The notes: generated by a model from the sequence alone, not told the origin. 64,000 bases of DNA from an uncultured Clostridium sp. (GCA_948436975.1 CAOJJB010000002.1:1-64000), one strand, 5' to 3'; shown: positions 44,669 through 54,703, counted from the first letter of the stretch. A program made the numbers and translations.

Positions 44669-45955
44669 ATGGAAACTAATGAAGCTATAGAAAAGCTAAA
44701 ATATTATACAAAAGAATTACCAAGAGATGCAATAAAAGAAGCAATTAATAAAAAAGAAGAGATAACACCAAAATTGTTAGAGATGTTAGAATATGCAATA
44801 AAAAATGCTGAAAAAATAGTTAAGGGAGAAGATGAATTTTTTGGTTATACATATACTATATTTTTGCTTACAGAATTTAGAGAACAAAAAGCTTTTCCAT
44901 ATATAATAGAATTATTAAATATGGATGAGGAAATAGTAGATTATATAATAGGTGAAGATTATCCTGATTATTTACCAAGAATATTAGCTAGTACATATAA
45001 TGGAGATGATAAAGCATTATTTTCAATCATTGAAAATGATGATGTAGATGAGATTATAAGAAGTTGTGTTTTACAAGTATATGGAATTTTATATATTTAT
45101 GAAGAAAAAGATAAAAATTTTTTAGTAGAATATATAAAAAGATTATTACAATATGAAGATATATTAAAAGATAATTCGTTTTTTTATACAGAAATAGCAT
45201 TTTTATCAAAAGATTTAAGATTAGTTGAATTAGATGGGATTATAGATAAAACATATAAGTTTTTAGAAAATGAAGAAATTCAAGAAATAAAAGATGTATT
45301 TGCAGATGAAAATTATAAAATAAATAGAAATATATATCCTTTCAATAAATTTTATGAATATATTAATGATACTATACAAATATTAGAACAATGGCAATGT
45401 TTTAGATGTTTAGAAGATGAAGAGTATAGTAAATCAAAAGAATTTAAAGTATGTAGAGATATAATAACAAAAAGGTATGAAAGTATGCAGTATAATTCTA
45501 GTATAGGAAGAAATGAATTATGCACATGTGGAAGTGGAAAAAAATATAAAAAATGTTGTATGCTTGAAAATACTGTAGAACAAATAGAACAATTAAATTT
45601 AATAGATGGATTTGTTTGTAGAGGAGAATGGTACATAAATAGAAAAGAATATGTAAAAGCAATTAATGAATTAAGAATTGCATATGTTATGCTACAAGAT
45701 ATATGCAAGCAAAACTATATTAGAACAATATCTAGATATGAACAAAAATATAAAGGCTATAAAAACTTTTCAGATTGGCTACAAAATTATATAAAAATAT
45801 TAGAAATAAGTGATAGAAAAAGTGATTTATATGTACTAATAGAATTATGTAATGAAATAGAAGAAACATTTAATTTAGAAAAAGAAACAGAAAAGAATTA
45901 TAAAGAACTAATTATAAAAACAAAAGAAAATATACAATTAAGAATAAGAGATTAA
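44669..45955 (+). CDS. SEC-C motif protein
   Basis: The product is 428 aa. ATG follows GAAAGGAAAAATAT. The N-terminal two thirds are helical, HEAT-like. A SEC-C zinc motif GRNELCTCGSGKKYKKCC lies at about residues 277-294. A helical C-terminal part follows. SEC-C motifs occur in SecA and many uncharacterised proteins. A very A-rich tract (45956-46020) follows. Confidence 0.75.
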   Translation: METNEAIEKLKYYTKELPRDAIKEAINKKEEITPKLLEMLEYAIKNAEKIVKGEDEFFGYTYTIFLLTEFREQKAFPYIIELLNMDEEIVDYIIGEDYPDYLPRILASTYNGDDKALFSIIENDDVDEIIRSCVLQVYGILYIYEEKDKNFLVEYIKRLLQYEDILKDNSFFYTEIAFLSKDLRLVELDGIIDKTYKFLENEEIQEIKDVFADENYKINRNIYPFNKFYEYINDTIQILEQWQCFRCLEDEEYSKSKEFKVCRDIITKRYESMQYNSSIGRNELCTCGSGKKYKKCCMLENTVEQIEQLNLIDGFVCRGEWYINRKEYVKAINELRIAYVMLQDICKQNYIRTISRYEQKYKGYKNFSDWLQNYIKILEISDRKSDLYVLIELCNEIEETFNLEKETEKNYKELIIKTKENIQLRIRD

Positions 45956-46185
45956 AAATATAAAAAATGTAAAAAAAAATAAAAAAATGTAAAAAAATAT
46001 AAAAAATTTAAAAATCTAGCAAACTAAAAGAAAAACTATAAAAACAAAAGAAAATTTAAAATAACTGCTTGAATTTTGTATTGACAATACTTCATAAATA
46101 TTATAAGCTAAGAAAGAAGTAAATATGATGAATATTTATGTTACAAAAGTATTTCATAATATATGAAATTATTGGTACAAAAGGG

Positions 46186-47166
46186 GTGATAACAATAACT
46201 AATATTTTAAAAAATATTGTAATTTACTTAAGAACATGGATAAAATTAATTATAATGTTACTGATAGGACTTACAATTATAGGATTCTTAGTTTTTGTTG
46301 TATATAAACCAATGTATAGTGTATCACTAGATGGAGAATTTATAGGATACACAGATGATAGAAGCAAATTACAAAGGAAAATAAATGATTACATAAAAGC
46401 TGGAGATAGTAAAACAATAGCATTTGTAGAAATAGATAATTTGCCAGAATACAATTTGTGTTTATTAAAAAAAGGACTTACAGCAAATGAAGAAGAAATT
46501 TTTAGTAAAGTAATTAGCACAGGAGTGCCTTATTATAAATATTACGCTATATTAGAAAGCGGAGAAGAAAAATGTTATGTACAAACATATGAAGAAGCAG
46601 ATGCAGTAATAAACGAATTAAAAGCTAAAAATAGTCAAAATAAAGATAACATAGGTTATGCACTAAAATATGAAACACAATTAAAAGAATTTACAGACAA
46701 AGACACAACAGTAGCAGCATTATATAAAGAAATGCCAAAAGTTGAAAAAGCAAAAATCAATACAAAGAAAGACTTTGATAGCAATACATCACCATTAGGA
46801 ATAGCATTAATAAGACCAGTATCTGGAACAATAACATCAAGATTTGGAAAAAGATCAAGAGGAATGCACACAGGGTTAGATATAGCAACATCTTCAGGAA
46901 CACCAATAAAAGCAGCATCGGCAGGAAGAGTAATATATGCAGGATATAAAGGATCATATGGAAACTTAGTAATAATAGCGCATACAGATTCTGTTCAAAC
47001 ATATTATGCACACTGCAGTAAAATATATGTTAGTGAAGGTCAAGTAGTATCACAAGGAGATGTAATATCAGCAGTAGGATCTACAGGAAATTCAACTGGT
47101 CCACACTTACATTTAGAAATAAGAGTAAATGGGAAAGTAAGAAATCCACAAAATTATTTGTATTAA
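46186..47166 (+). CDS. M23 family peptidoglycan endopeptidase
   Basis: The product is 326 aa if started at GTG 46186; the exact start is unclear, because AAAGGGGTGAT could serve a later, non-standard start. Signal anchor (LIIMLLIGLTIIGFLVFVVY), an intermediate domain with repeated alpha/beta units, and a C-terminal LytM domain: SRFGKRSRGMHTGLDIATSS (His/Asp ligands) and GPHLHLEIRVNG (HxH). Normal host version of the fold seen in the ICE M23 gene. It has no CGG codon. Confidence 0.85.
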   Translation: MITITNILKNIVIYLRTWIKLIIMLLIGLTIIGFLVFVVYKPMYSVSLDGEFIGYTDDRSKLQRKINDYIKAGDSKTIAFVEIDNLPEYNLCLLKKGLTANEEEIFSKVISTGVPYYKYYAILESGEEKCYVQTYEEADAVINELKAKNSQNKDNIGYALKYETQLKEFTDKDTTVAALYKEMPKVEKAKINTKKDFDSNTSPLGIALIRPVSGTITSRFGKRSRGMHTGLDIATSSGTPIKAASAGRVIYAGYKGSYGNLVIIAHTDSVQTYYAHCSKIYVSEGQVVSQGDVISAVGSTGNSTGPHLHLEIRVNGKVRNPQNYLY

Positions 47167-47183
47167 AATAATTTGTTAAAATT

Positions 47184-47238
47184 AAAGAGTTAGTAGTATC
47201 AATATAACTAAAATTATATTTGATGTTGCTAACTTTTT
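47184..47238 (+). terminator. Terminator after the M23 gene
   Basis: AGTTAG (47188-47193) with ATCAA pairs with TTGAT and CTAACT (47229-47234), followed by TTTTT. Imperfect inner pairing. Confidence 0.6.
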
Positions 47239-47395
47239 ATAATAGAAAAATAAACTGATTATTAACAAATTTTGTAGATTATAAATGATTTCTAATCTAT
47301 TGAGAAAAAATGGAATATATGATATAAAAAATTATAGTCAAAATAAGTAATAAAAAAACATACTAATATATATAAAATTATAAGGAGAATATAAA

Positions 47396-48196
47396 TTGAA
47401 TATTTGGACAAAAATTAGTGCAGAACTTGCACAACAAAGAAACTATTTAGATGAACTATATAAAGTATATCCTATAACACCAAACCTAAGGAGAGAGATT
47501 TCTGAAAAAAATGAAATTGCTATAAGACAAGCTTTTGAAGATAGAAATAATGAGAAATTAGTAATGGAATTATTGAAATTAGAGTTATTTCCTATAAAGG
47601 ATTCATATGTTGCATATTTAAGGAAAGATAAAAAAGCAATAAAAAGAAATCCACAAACAATTAATAGAATAGCAGGAAATCTATTTCAAATGGGAATAGA
47701 AGAGATAATCGAAAAATGTACAGAACCAAAAGAAACTAATAGACAAATGGGTCCAATGTTTAAACAATGGATAGATAAAGGAACCTTAGGGGCTCCAGTA
47801 ATAAAAAATGGAGATGAGTTTTTAAATTGTAATGAAAATTGTATTTTCAATTCTTCTGATGCCGAAATGCAAAAATTTGCAAAAAAATACTTTGGATTTA
47901 AAAGAGAAAAAGGAATTGATTTTATTGCAAAGTTTAATAACAAATATGTAATAGCAGAAACGAAATTTTTAACAGATTTTGGAGGGCACCAAAATGGACA
48001 GTTTAATGATGCGGTTAGAACTATGCAAAGTTCATTTGAAGAGAAAAAAGTTGATAATGAAATTATACCAATAGCCATAATGGATGGAGTATTATATATT
48101 CAAGGAAAAAGCAAAATGTATAGATATTTGCAAGAACACACAGAACAAATTATTATATCTTCATTAATATTAAGGGAGTTCTTGTATTCTATATGA
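47396..48196 (+). CDS. Type II restriction endonuclease (PD-(D/E)XK)
   Basis: The product is 266 aa. TTG 47396 follows AAGGAGAATATAAA. A PD-(D/E)XK core is visible: KGIDFIAKFNNKYVIAETKF (Asp, then E-x-K) and GGHQNGQFNDAVRTM. It is 17 bases ahead of a DNA methyltransferase, so they form a restriction-modification pair. Specificity cannot be read from the sequence. Such a system would be an obstacle that the ICE ArdC-like protein could counter. Confidence 0.75.
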   Translation: MNIWTKISAELAQQRNYLDELYKVYPITPNLRREISEKNEIAIRQAFEDRNNEKLVMELLKLELFPIKDSYVAYLRKDKKAIKRNPQTINRIAGNLFQMGIEEIIEKCTEPKETNRQMGPMFKQWIDKGTLGAPVIKNGDEFLNCNENCIFNSSDAEMQKFAKKYFGFKREKGIDFIAKFNNKYVIAETKFLTDFGGHQNGQFNDAVRTMQSSFEEKKVDNEIIPIAIMDGVLYIQGKSKMYRYLQEHTEQIIISSLILREFLYSI

Positions 48197-48213
48197 TAAA
48201 ATAGGGGGTACAA

Positions 48214-49323
48214 ATGGAATTATATTATGAGGATAAAAAAGATCAAAAGCAAATATTAGAAAAAGCAAATAATATTAATTATAATATTAATATAAATAAT
48301 AATGAATCCTTATTATTTAAAGGTGATAATTTTAAAGTATTATCATTTTTATTAAAAAAATACAAAAATAAAATAGATTTAGTCTATATTGACCCACCAT
48401 TTAATACAGCGAATAACTTTTATGTTTCTAAAACAAGAGCAAATTCAATAAGTTCAAATAAAAACTCTGAATTAGCATATTCAGATAAAATGTCAAAAGA
48501 GGAGTTTTTAGAATTTTTAAGAGAGAGAATAGTAATTATTAAAGAATTATTATCTGATAAAGGTTCTTTATATTTACATATAGATTATAAAATAGGTCAG
48601 TATGTAAAAATTATTATGGATGAAATATTTGGAGAAGAAAACTTTAAAAACGATATTACAAGAATAAAATCTAACCCCAAAAATTTTTATAGAAAAGCAT
48701 ATGGAAATGAAAAGGATGTGATATTATTCTATTCTAAAAATGCTAAAAATAATATATGGAATGACTTGAGAATTCCATTAGAAGAAGATGAAATAAATGA
48801 GAAATTTAATAAAAAGGATGAAAAAGGTAGAAGGTATACAACAATTCCATTACATGCCCCTGGTGAAACTAAAAATGGAATTACAGGACAGCCTTGGAGA
48901 AATATTCCTGTGCCAGAAGGTAGACATTGGAGAACTGATCCATCAGAGTTTGATAAATTAGATGAAAAAGGAGATATAGAATGGTCTTCTAAGGGAAATC
49001 CTAGAATAAAGAAATATGCAGATGAACATAAAGGAAAAAAAATTCAAGATATTTGGAAGTTTAAAGATCCACAAAGACCTATATATCCGACTGAAAAAAA
49101 TATGGAAATGATAAAAAGAATTATTTTACAATCATCAAACAATAATAGCATAGTTTTAGACTGTTTTGCAGGTAGTGGTACTACACTTGAATGTGCAAAT
49201 GAATTGGGAAGAAGATGGATTGGTGTAGATAATTCAAATGTTGCTATAGATAAAATAAAAAATAGAAAAATTGGAAAATACCAATTTAATGATATTACAA
49301 ATTCTGATATTACTAATATGTAA
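48214..49323 (+). CDS. DNA adenine/cytosine-N4 methyltransferase, beta class
   Basis: The product is 369 aa. ATG follows AATAGGGGGTACAA. Catalytic motif IV YIDPPFNT (about residue 60) comes before motif I LDCFAGSGTTLECA (about 310), the beta-class order, with a target-recognition region between (about 150-285). Protects host DNA from the endonuclease at 47396. Confidence 0.9.
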   Translation: MELYYEDKKDQKQILEKANNINYNININNNESLLFKGDNFKVLSFLLKKYKNKIDLVYIDPPFNTANNFYVSKTRANSISSNKNSELAYSDKMSKEEFLEFLRERIVIIKELLSDKGSLYLHIDYKIGQYVKIIMDEIFGEENFKNDITRIKSNPKNFYRKAYGNEKDVILFYSKNAKNNIWNDLRIPLEEDEINEKFNKKDEKGRRYTTIPLHAPGETKNGITGQPWRNIPVPEGRHWRTDPSEFDKLDEKGDIEWSSKGNPRIKKYADEHKGKKIQDIWKFKDPQRPIYPTEKNMEMIKRIILQSSNNNSIVLDCFAGSGTTLECANELGRRWIGVDNSNVAIDKIKNRKIGKYQFNDITNSDITNM

Positions 49324-49582
49324 AAATGTAATTAGTTTTTTACCAAAATAGAATATAGAAGTCCACTGCCTATAAGGTCTTATAGAGATATGGAATAATT
49401 GGTTTTGGAAAAATACTGATTTATTATTGGAATTTACTTTTAAATTTTAGACTAATTTTAAATTTATAAAAAAACTTATTGTTAAAAAATATATTATATG
49501 ATATAAAATAAATGTTATTTAAAAGTACAAAAGAAGAAACATCATTGTACTAGTAAAGTATAAGGAGAGGAATGGAAAAATT

Positions 49583-49807
49583 ATGGAAATTGAAACAGAA
49601 GAAATTTTAAAATTATTTGGTAGCAAAGTGAAAGAGTACAGAATAAAAAGAAATTACACACAAGAAAATTTAGCAGAAAAAGTAGGACTAAGTGTACAAG
49701 AACTTGAACAAATAGAAACAGGTGAAAAAGACATTGATACAACTATGGCAAGAAAAATAGCAAGACAATTACGTGTTACATTAGCAGAACTATTTGATAT
49801 GGTATAA
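49583..49807 (+). CDS. XRE-family HTH protein
   Basis: The product is 74 aa: FGSKVKEYRIKRNYTQENLA, EKVGLSVQELEQIETGEKD, then a short helix. ATG follows AAGGAGAGGAATGG. A bare DNA-binding domain; it may control the upstream restriction-modification genes, as controller proteins do, although it lies 260 bp downstream of them. Confidence 0.8.
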   Translation: MEIETEEILKLFGSKVKEYRIKRNYTQENLAEKVGLSVQELEQIETGEKDIDTTMARKIARQLRVTLAELFDMV

Positions 49808-50330
49808 ACTAAACCTAAAAATAAAAAAGAATAAGAAAATTAAATAAAAGAAAAATGACTAAAAGACTAAAATTTAGCCGCAAAAAACCACTTTTACCAT
49901 AAAAATACAAAAAAAGCTTGATTTTCTGACAAAAAGGTATTATAATAATTGTGTGGAAAGGTAATATGTAAACCACATTTAATTGCATTAACATATTTTA
50001 AGCAACTGAAGTTAATGTAATTGATGCAAGAGAGGGGGCTTGTATGCAAAGAACTGCTTTTATAGAGTTTTTTGTAAAGCATTTTGTTACTATATAAACC
50101 AGCACTGTTAAAGGAGGATAATTATGGGAGATAAAAAACCTGTAAGTATTCACGCTAGTCCTAATAGGACTACTAAAATAGTAACCAGTAAACCAATTCT
50201 TTCTAATTTCAAGATTATATGTGATTTTAGTAAGAAGGCACAAGGAGGTCGTAAAGTGCAAAAGACCACAACTTTTACCCTACTAAGTGGGGCAAATCGA
50301 ACGAAAAAAACTTTTAAGGAGGATGAAATT
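49808..50330. other. Intergenic stretch leading into the foreign lipoprotein gene
   Basis: The first 100 bases are host-like AT-rich DNA; from about 49950 the composition is richer in GC. An ORF from ATG 50124 (AAAGGAGGATAATT upstream) runs in frame into the lipoprotein gene without a stop, so a longer fused product is possible. The segment 50124-50330 (MGDKKPVSIHASPN onward) matches nothing I know and is probably imported with the gene. Confidence 0.4.
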
Positions 50331-50972
50331 ATGAGAAAAAATCGTCGGTGGAATGGTATATTAGTAGCAGCTATGGTGGCAATTATGATGGTGGTGGCAG
50401 GATGCGGCAAGAGCACCGCTTCAACAGATGATGTGAAACCGGATAAAGACACAGTGGCTGTTGAAGAAAAAAATGATACAAAAGATGGGGATATACAGGC
50501 AGAAGAACGGGATGATGAAGATGCGACAGAAGACAGTGAAGAAGGGACAGAAGGGGATACTGCTGGTGAAGAGGCAGCAGGCAGCAGTGAGAAAAATGAG
50601 TATGGGATTCCAAAAGATTTGATGCAGGAGTTATATGACTGTGTAGAGGCGGCAGTTTTGACTGGTTACATTGAACCTAATGGGATTGATCCTGCTGAGT
50701 TCGAGTGGCCAGGATGGGATACAGATACAAAGGTTTATGCATGGAATTATTTGTTAGATATGTATTCAAGCTATTTGGATACAGGATCCATGTATGACAT
50801 ATCTAATTTTGGTTTCCCAAAACCTGATGATACTACATGTCAGTTGATGAATTCGGTATTAGATGGGATGGCTAAATGGGAAAATAATGTTTCTGAAGAA
50901 ATTTATAGAATAAGTATAATGCATTCACCAATAGATAAATTATTTTCGGAGAATATCGACTTCACTGATTGA
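50331..50972 (+). CDS. Foreign lipoprotein, CGG used as Arg
   Basis: The product is 213 aa. ATG 50331 follows TTAAGGAGGATGAAATT. Signal peptide with lipobox VVAGC (Cys about 26), a long acidic D/E-rich linker, then a helical C-terminal domain (LMQELYDCVEAAVLTGYIEP, YAWNYLLDMYSSYLDTG). Codon use (GGC, ACC, CGG, GCG) is unlike all host neighbours, so it came from a GC-richer donor. Two in-frame CGG codons (50346-50348 and 50508-50510) are read as Arg. If CGG shifts the frame in this cell, the first would truncate the protein after about ten codons. Confidence 0.7.
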   Translation: MRKNRRWNGILVAAMVAIMMVVAGCGKSTASTDDVKPDKDTVAVEEKNDTKDGDIQAEERDDEDATEDSEEGTEGDTAGEEAAGSSEKNEYGIPKDLMQELYDCVEAAVLTGYIEPNGIDPAEFEWPGWDTDTKVYAWNYLLDMYSSYLDTGSMYDISNFGFPKPDDTTCQLMNSVLDGMAKWENNVSEEIYRISIMHSPIDKLFSENIDFTD

Positions 50973-51098
50973 CTGAGGAGTTTTTCCTCTAGTTGGACTG
51001 AAAATCCAATATAGAGGCGGCTTGCACACTAGCCTGTTTATAGAGAAAATCTTTGACTTTCTTAGATGAGGTTATTGATTAGGCTCGCACAGAAAAAT

Positions 51099-51123
51099 AA
51101 GCACAGACATTATGTCCGTGCTT
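51099..51123. terminator. Bidirectional terminator
   Basis: AAGCACAGAC (51099-51108) pairs with GTCCGTGCTT (51114-51123), one mismatch, with T-rich plus-strand and A-rich minus-side flanks. Between the foreign lipoprotein gene and mecA. Confidence 0.7.
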
Positions 51124-51142
51124 TTAGTGTTTTTTGTAGCAA

Positions 51143-51718
51143 TTAAAGTATCTGAACAGCCTTGTCTTTAATAAGTAAAGAACTAAACTCTTCAAACTTA
51201 GAAAAAGCCAAATTAGAAAAAGAAATATAGTCTTTAAATTCAGAAACAAGTAAAACAATTTTATCTCTTAAACTTTTATCTAAACTACTTAAATTAAATC
51301 TAATAAAATAAAAATCTTCATATTGATATAAAGAACTTTTAAAATTTAAAGTGGGAAGAACTAAACTTAAATCATTACAAAAAGAGAATACTTCATTAAT
51401 ATCCGTAAACTTATAAAGAAAATTAGTGGAATTAGTATCTTTAAAAGAATTAGAATTATTAAAATTAGTATACTTTTCAAGCTTTGTAACAATTATTACA
51501 AAAAACTTATTATCAAAAGAAATAGTTTCATATGTAACATTAGAAGATTTTAAACCAAAACCTAAATCTTCATTTGCAATATCTAAAATAGCTTCAAAAA
51601 AATTTTGAGTATCATTGGAATTAGCCAAAAAAGAATGAACAGAAATATTATTTTCCTCTAGTTCTGTATAATCAAACATAATTTTTAATTTGTTCTCATT
51701 TAATTTTTCAATTTTCAT
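51143..51718 (-). CDS. mecA: MecA-like adaptor protein
   Basis: The product is 191 aa, slightly short for MecA. MKIEKLNENKLKIMFDYTEL at the N terminus, an acidic central region and DINEVFSFCNDLSLVLPTLN in the C-terminal domain are typical of MecA, which delivers substrates to ClpC. ATG follows TAGGGGGTATCAC. Monocistronic. Confidence 0.75.
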   Translation of the reverse strand: MKIEKLNENKLKIMFDYTELEENNISVHSFLANSNDTQNFFEAILDIANEDLGFGLKSSNVTYETISFDNKFFVIIVTKLEKYTNFNNSNSFKDTNSTNFLYKFTDINEVFSFCNDLSLVLPTLNFKSSLYQYEDFYFIRFNLSSLDKSLRDKIVLLVSEFKDYISFSNLAFSKFEEFSSLLIKDKAVQIL

Positions 51719-52257
51719 GTGATACCCCCTAATATAAATAAATTATACAATATTTAAGAAAAAAGTAAATGTAAATAAATGTAATAAAGCTAGTTGCTAT
51801 AATTTACAGTGTTTTTATAATTTTAAAATATAGTTAAATTAGTTATATTTATTAATAACATTTCAATTCTTAAGTTTAAGTAATTTTTATAGAAAATCTA
51901 ATATAAAATCAGTCAGCGCCCTCAATAAACAAGATTGAGATTCCCTAACTAATTTTATAAAAGATTTTCTATTAAAAATTACTTTCAAAACAGAATTTCC
52001 ATTTATATTAATATAATATAACTAATTTTATAGATAAAAAATTGCTTTAAAAATCCTATTGTACAAAGCATTAGATAAATTTGTACACAAAATTATTTCG
52101 TAATTTGGGTACTACAAACAAATACAAGGACATTTGCAATTAGTTTGGTATTTGGCAATTTTTATAATATTATCTTTTGTTCTATTGTAATATTTTTCAA
52201 AAAAAATTGTAAATTTAGTTATACTTCCATTATATTAAAAAAAAGTAAATAAATTAC
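51719..52257. other. Non-coding gap with palindrome
   Basis: Apart from the 51881-51981 palindrome I see no ORF with a ribosome site and no tRNA. The sequence 52070-52260 is AT-rich and unremarkable. Confidence 0.5.
51881..51981. repeat. 101-bp imperfect palindrome
   Basis: TAATTTTTATAGAAAATCT (51881-51899) is answered by AGATTTTCTATTAAAAATTA (51962-51981). The stem continues with ATAAAAT/ATTTTAT and, in the apical part, CTCAAT/ATTGAG. The bulged middle CAGCGCC/ATTCCC is GC-rich. The whole forms a long hairpin with no T-run. A small MITE-like element or a structured RNA both fit. Confidence 0.5.
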
Positions 52258-52286
52258 TTGAAAAAAAATGTTTATCAATATATAAT
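52258..52286 (+). promoter_or_regulatory. Near-consensus promoter of the radC-mre operon
   Basis: TTGAAA (52258-52263) and TATAAT (52281-52286) are exactly 17 bases apart, with the start about 40 bases before the DUF4321 gene. This is the best sigma-A promoter in the host part. Confidence 0.8.
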
Positions 52287-52335
52287 ATAACGGTAAAAAA
52301 ATACAAATTTCCGTAAGAAAAAATGGAGGTAAGAA

Positions 52336-52593
52336 ATGGCAACAAAAGAAAAAAATTTTTGGATTTTTTTAATATTCATGTTATCAGGATTAGTATTAGG
52401 AGGTTTACTTGGAGAACTAGCACATAGAATAAATTGGTTATGGTGGTTATCATATGGAGAAGAATTTGGACTAGCAAACCCAGTAACATTAGACCTAAGT
52501 GTACTAAGAATATCATTTGGATGCATGTTTAAAATAAATATAGCAAGTATAATAGGAATGGCAATAGCCATATTTGTATATAGAAAAGTATAA
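52336..52593 (+). CDS. DUF4321 membrane protein
   Basis: The product is 85 aa with two membrane segments (about 8-28 and 62-82). ATG follows AAATGGAGGTAAGAA. DUF4321 proteins are regularly encoded next to radC or maf and mre genes in Clostridia, as here. Function unknown. Confidence 0.75.
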   Translation: MATKEKNFWIFLIFMLSGLVLGGLLGELAHRINWLWWLSYGEEFGLANPVTLDLSVLRISFGCMFKINIASIIGMAIAIFVYRKV

Positions 52594-52621
52594 AAGGCAT
52601 AAAATAAACAGAAAGGAAAAA

Positions 52622-53296
52622 ATGTCAAAAATAGAAAACATACCCATACAAGAAAGACCATATGAAAAAATGTTAATGTATGGAGAGCAGGCCTTAAGTA
52701 ACAGTGAACTATTATCAATTATAATAAAAACAGGAACCAAACAAAAATCAGCACTAGAAATAGCACAAAAACTAATAAAAGAAAAAAGTAACAAATATAG
52801 TAACCTAAGATTTCTACAAGAACTATCCATAGAAGAACTAAAACAAATAGAAGGAATAGGAAAAGTAAAAGCAATAGAATTAAAAGCAGTAGGAGAAATA
52901 GCAAAAAGAATAACAAAACCATTAAACAAAACACAAATAAAAATAGAAAATGAAAAAGACATAGTAGATATGTTTATGAATGAATTACAAAATGAAAAAA
53001 ACGAAATCTTAAAAATAGTAATGTTAAATAATAAAAATATAATACAAAAAATATCAACAATAGCAGTAGGAAATGAAAATAATATAAACACAAATATAAA
53101 AGCAATATTATCAGAACCAATAAAAAAACAAACACCAAAAATAATATTACTACATAATCACCCAAGTGGAAATCCAACACCAAGCAAAATAGATATAGTT
53201 TTTACAGAAAAAGTAAAAAAATCAGCAAATCTATTAGACATAGAATTACTAGCACATATAATAATAGGGGACGGAACTTATACAAATATAATTTAA
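52622..53296 (+). CDS. radC: RadC family (JAB/MPN) protein
   Basis: The product is 224 aa from ATG 52622 (ACAGAAAGGAAAA upstream). N-terminal helix-hairpin-helix region (ERPYEKMLMYGEQALSNSEL, IEGIGKVKAIELKAVGEIAK) and a C-terminal JAB domain with LLHNHPSGNPTPS and DIELLAHIIIGDG. Usual position before mreC. The biochemical role of RadC remains unsettled. Confidence 0.92.
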   Translation: MSKIENIPIQERPYEKMLMYGEQALSNSELLSIIIKTGTKQKSALEIAQKLIKEKSNKYSNLRFLQELSIEELKQIEGIGKVKAIELKAVGEIAKRITKPLNKTQIKIENEKDIVDMFMNELQNEKNEILKIVMLNNKNIIQKISTIAVGNENNINTNIKAILSEPIKKQTPKIILLHNHPSGNPTPSKIDIVFTEKVKKSANLLDIELLAHIIIGDGTYTNII

Positions 53297-53315
53297 AGAA
53301 AGGATGCGTTATTAG

Positions 53316-54131
53316 ATGAATAGAAATAAGCAAACAGAAATATTAGGAGGAATAATAACATTAGTAATACTAGTATTATTAGTCTTTCTATCAAATGTTG
53401 AAGTACACAAACTATCATACATAGAAACTGTTGCAAGTTCAGTAGTAAATCCAATACAAAGAATATTTGCAGACCTAAAAAACAAAATAGCAGGAAACCA
53501 AGTATACTTCTCAAACATGGAAAGTATATTGCAAGAAAACGAAGAACTAAAAGCTAAAAACAGTGAATTAGAAACAAGCTTAAGAGAACTAGAAGTAATA
53601 AAAGCAGAAAATGCAACACTACAAGACTATATGAATTTAACACAAAAATATTCATCATATAACACAATCCCAGCATATGTAATAAACAGAGATGTAAGTA
53701 ATTATAGTAGTACACTAGTATTAAATGTAGGAGCAAGAGATGGAGTAAAAGAAAACATGACAGTAATAGCAGACAAAGGGTTAGTAGGACATGTAGTATC
53801 AGTAACAGAAACCACATCAAAAGTACAAGTAATAATAGACTCAGCAAGTACAGTAAGCTGTACAATAAGCACAACACATGAAAGCATAATCTGTAAAGGA
53901 ACACTAGAAAACAATCAAATTTTAAGAGCATCATATATACCAACAGGAGCAGAACTAATACAAGGAGATTCAGTATATACCTCAGGAATAGGAGGAATAT
54001 ATCCAAAAGGAATAATAATAGGAACAATAAAAGAAATAATAACAACTAGTAACATTACAGACAGATATGCTACAGTAGAGCCAGTTGTAGATTTTTCAAA
54101 AGTAGACACAGTATTAATAATAAAAGATTAG
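53316..54131 (+). CDS. mreC: Rod shape-determining protein MreC
   Basis: The product is 271 aa. ATG follows AAAGGATGCGTTATTAG. Membrane segment (ITLVILVLLVFLSNVEVHKL), coiled coil (about 68-105) and the beta-barrel pair (YSSTLVLNVGARDGVKENM, VSVTETTSKVQVIID, GDSVYTSGIGGIYPKGI). Extracytoplasmic scaffold of the elongasome. No mreB in the window. Confidence 0.92.
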   Translation: MNRNKQTEILGGIITLVILVLLVFLSNVEVHKLSYIETVASSVVNPIQRIFADLKNKIAGNQVYFSNMESILQENEELKAKNSELETSLRELEVIKAENATLQDYMNLTQKYSSYNTIPAYVINRDVSNYSSTLVLNVGARDGVKENMTVIADKGLVGHVVSVTETTSKVQVIIDSASTVSCTISTTHESIICKGTLENNQILRASYIPTGAELIQGDSVYTSGIGGIYPKGIIIGTIKEIITTSNITDRYATVEPVVDFSKVDTVLIIKD

Positions 54132-54142
54132 AAGGGGATAGA

Positions 54143-54676
54143 ATGAAAAAAATATCTATAATAATAGGGCTAATAATAACATTTTTTATAATATATTTTT
54201 TCCAAGTAAACATATTTAATTCCTTTACAATAGCAGGAGTAAAACCAAATTTATTCATAGTATATGTATTATTTATAGGACTATTTGCAAATCAATTTGT
54301 AGGAATATCTTTTGGAGTAATATGTGGTTTAATATTAGACTTACTATATGGAAAAACCATAGGAGTTACAGCAATAATGTTATGTGCCATAGGATACTTA
54401 GGATCATACTTTGATAAAAATTTCTCAAAAGAAAATAAACTAACAATAATGTTTATGGTAGTAGGATCAACAATAATATTTGAATTTGGAACATACTTTA
54501 TAAGTTCAATAATATTAGAATTTAAAAGAGAATACCTATATTTTCTAAAAATAGTAATAATAGAAACAATATATAATGTATTATTAACAGTTATATTATA
54601 TCCACTAATACAAAAAATAGGGTACTCAATAGACAGAAACTTCAAAAAAACGAATATATTAACAAGATATTTTTAA
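54143..54676 (+). CDS. mreD: Rod shape-determining protein MreD
   Basis: The product is 177 aa with five or six membrane segments. ATG follows AAGGGGATAGA. GVICGLILDLLYGKTIGVTA is the MreD signature. Works with MreC and PBP2 in side-wall synthesis. Confidence 0.88.
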   Translation: MKKISIIIGLIITFFIIYFFQVNIFNSFTIAGVKPNLFIVYVLFIGLFANQFVGISFGVICGLILDLLYGKTIGVTAIMLCAIGYLGSYFDKNFSKENKLTIMFMVVGSTIIFEFGTYFISSIILEFKREYLYFLKIVIIETIYNVLLTVILYPLIQKIGYSIDRNFKKTNILTRYF

Positions 54677-54703
54677 AGAATAAAAAAGAAAGAAGGTGAT
54701 ATT

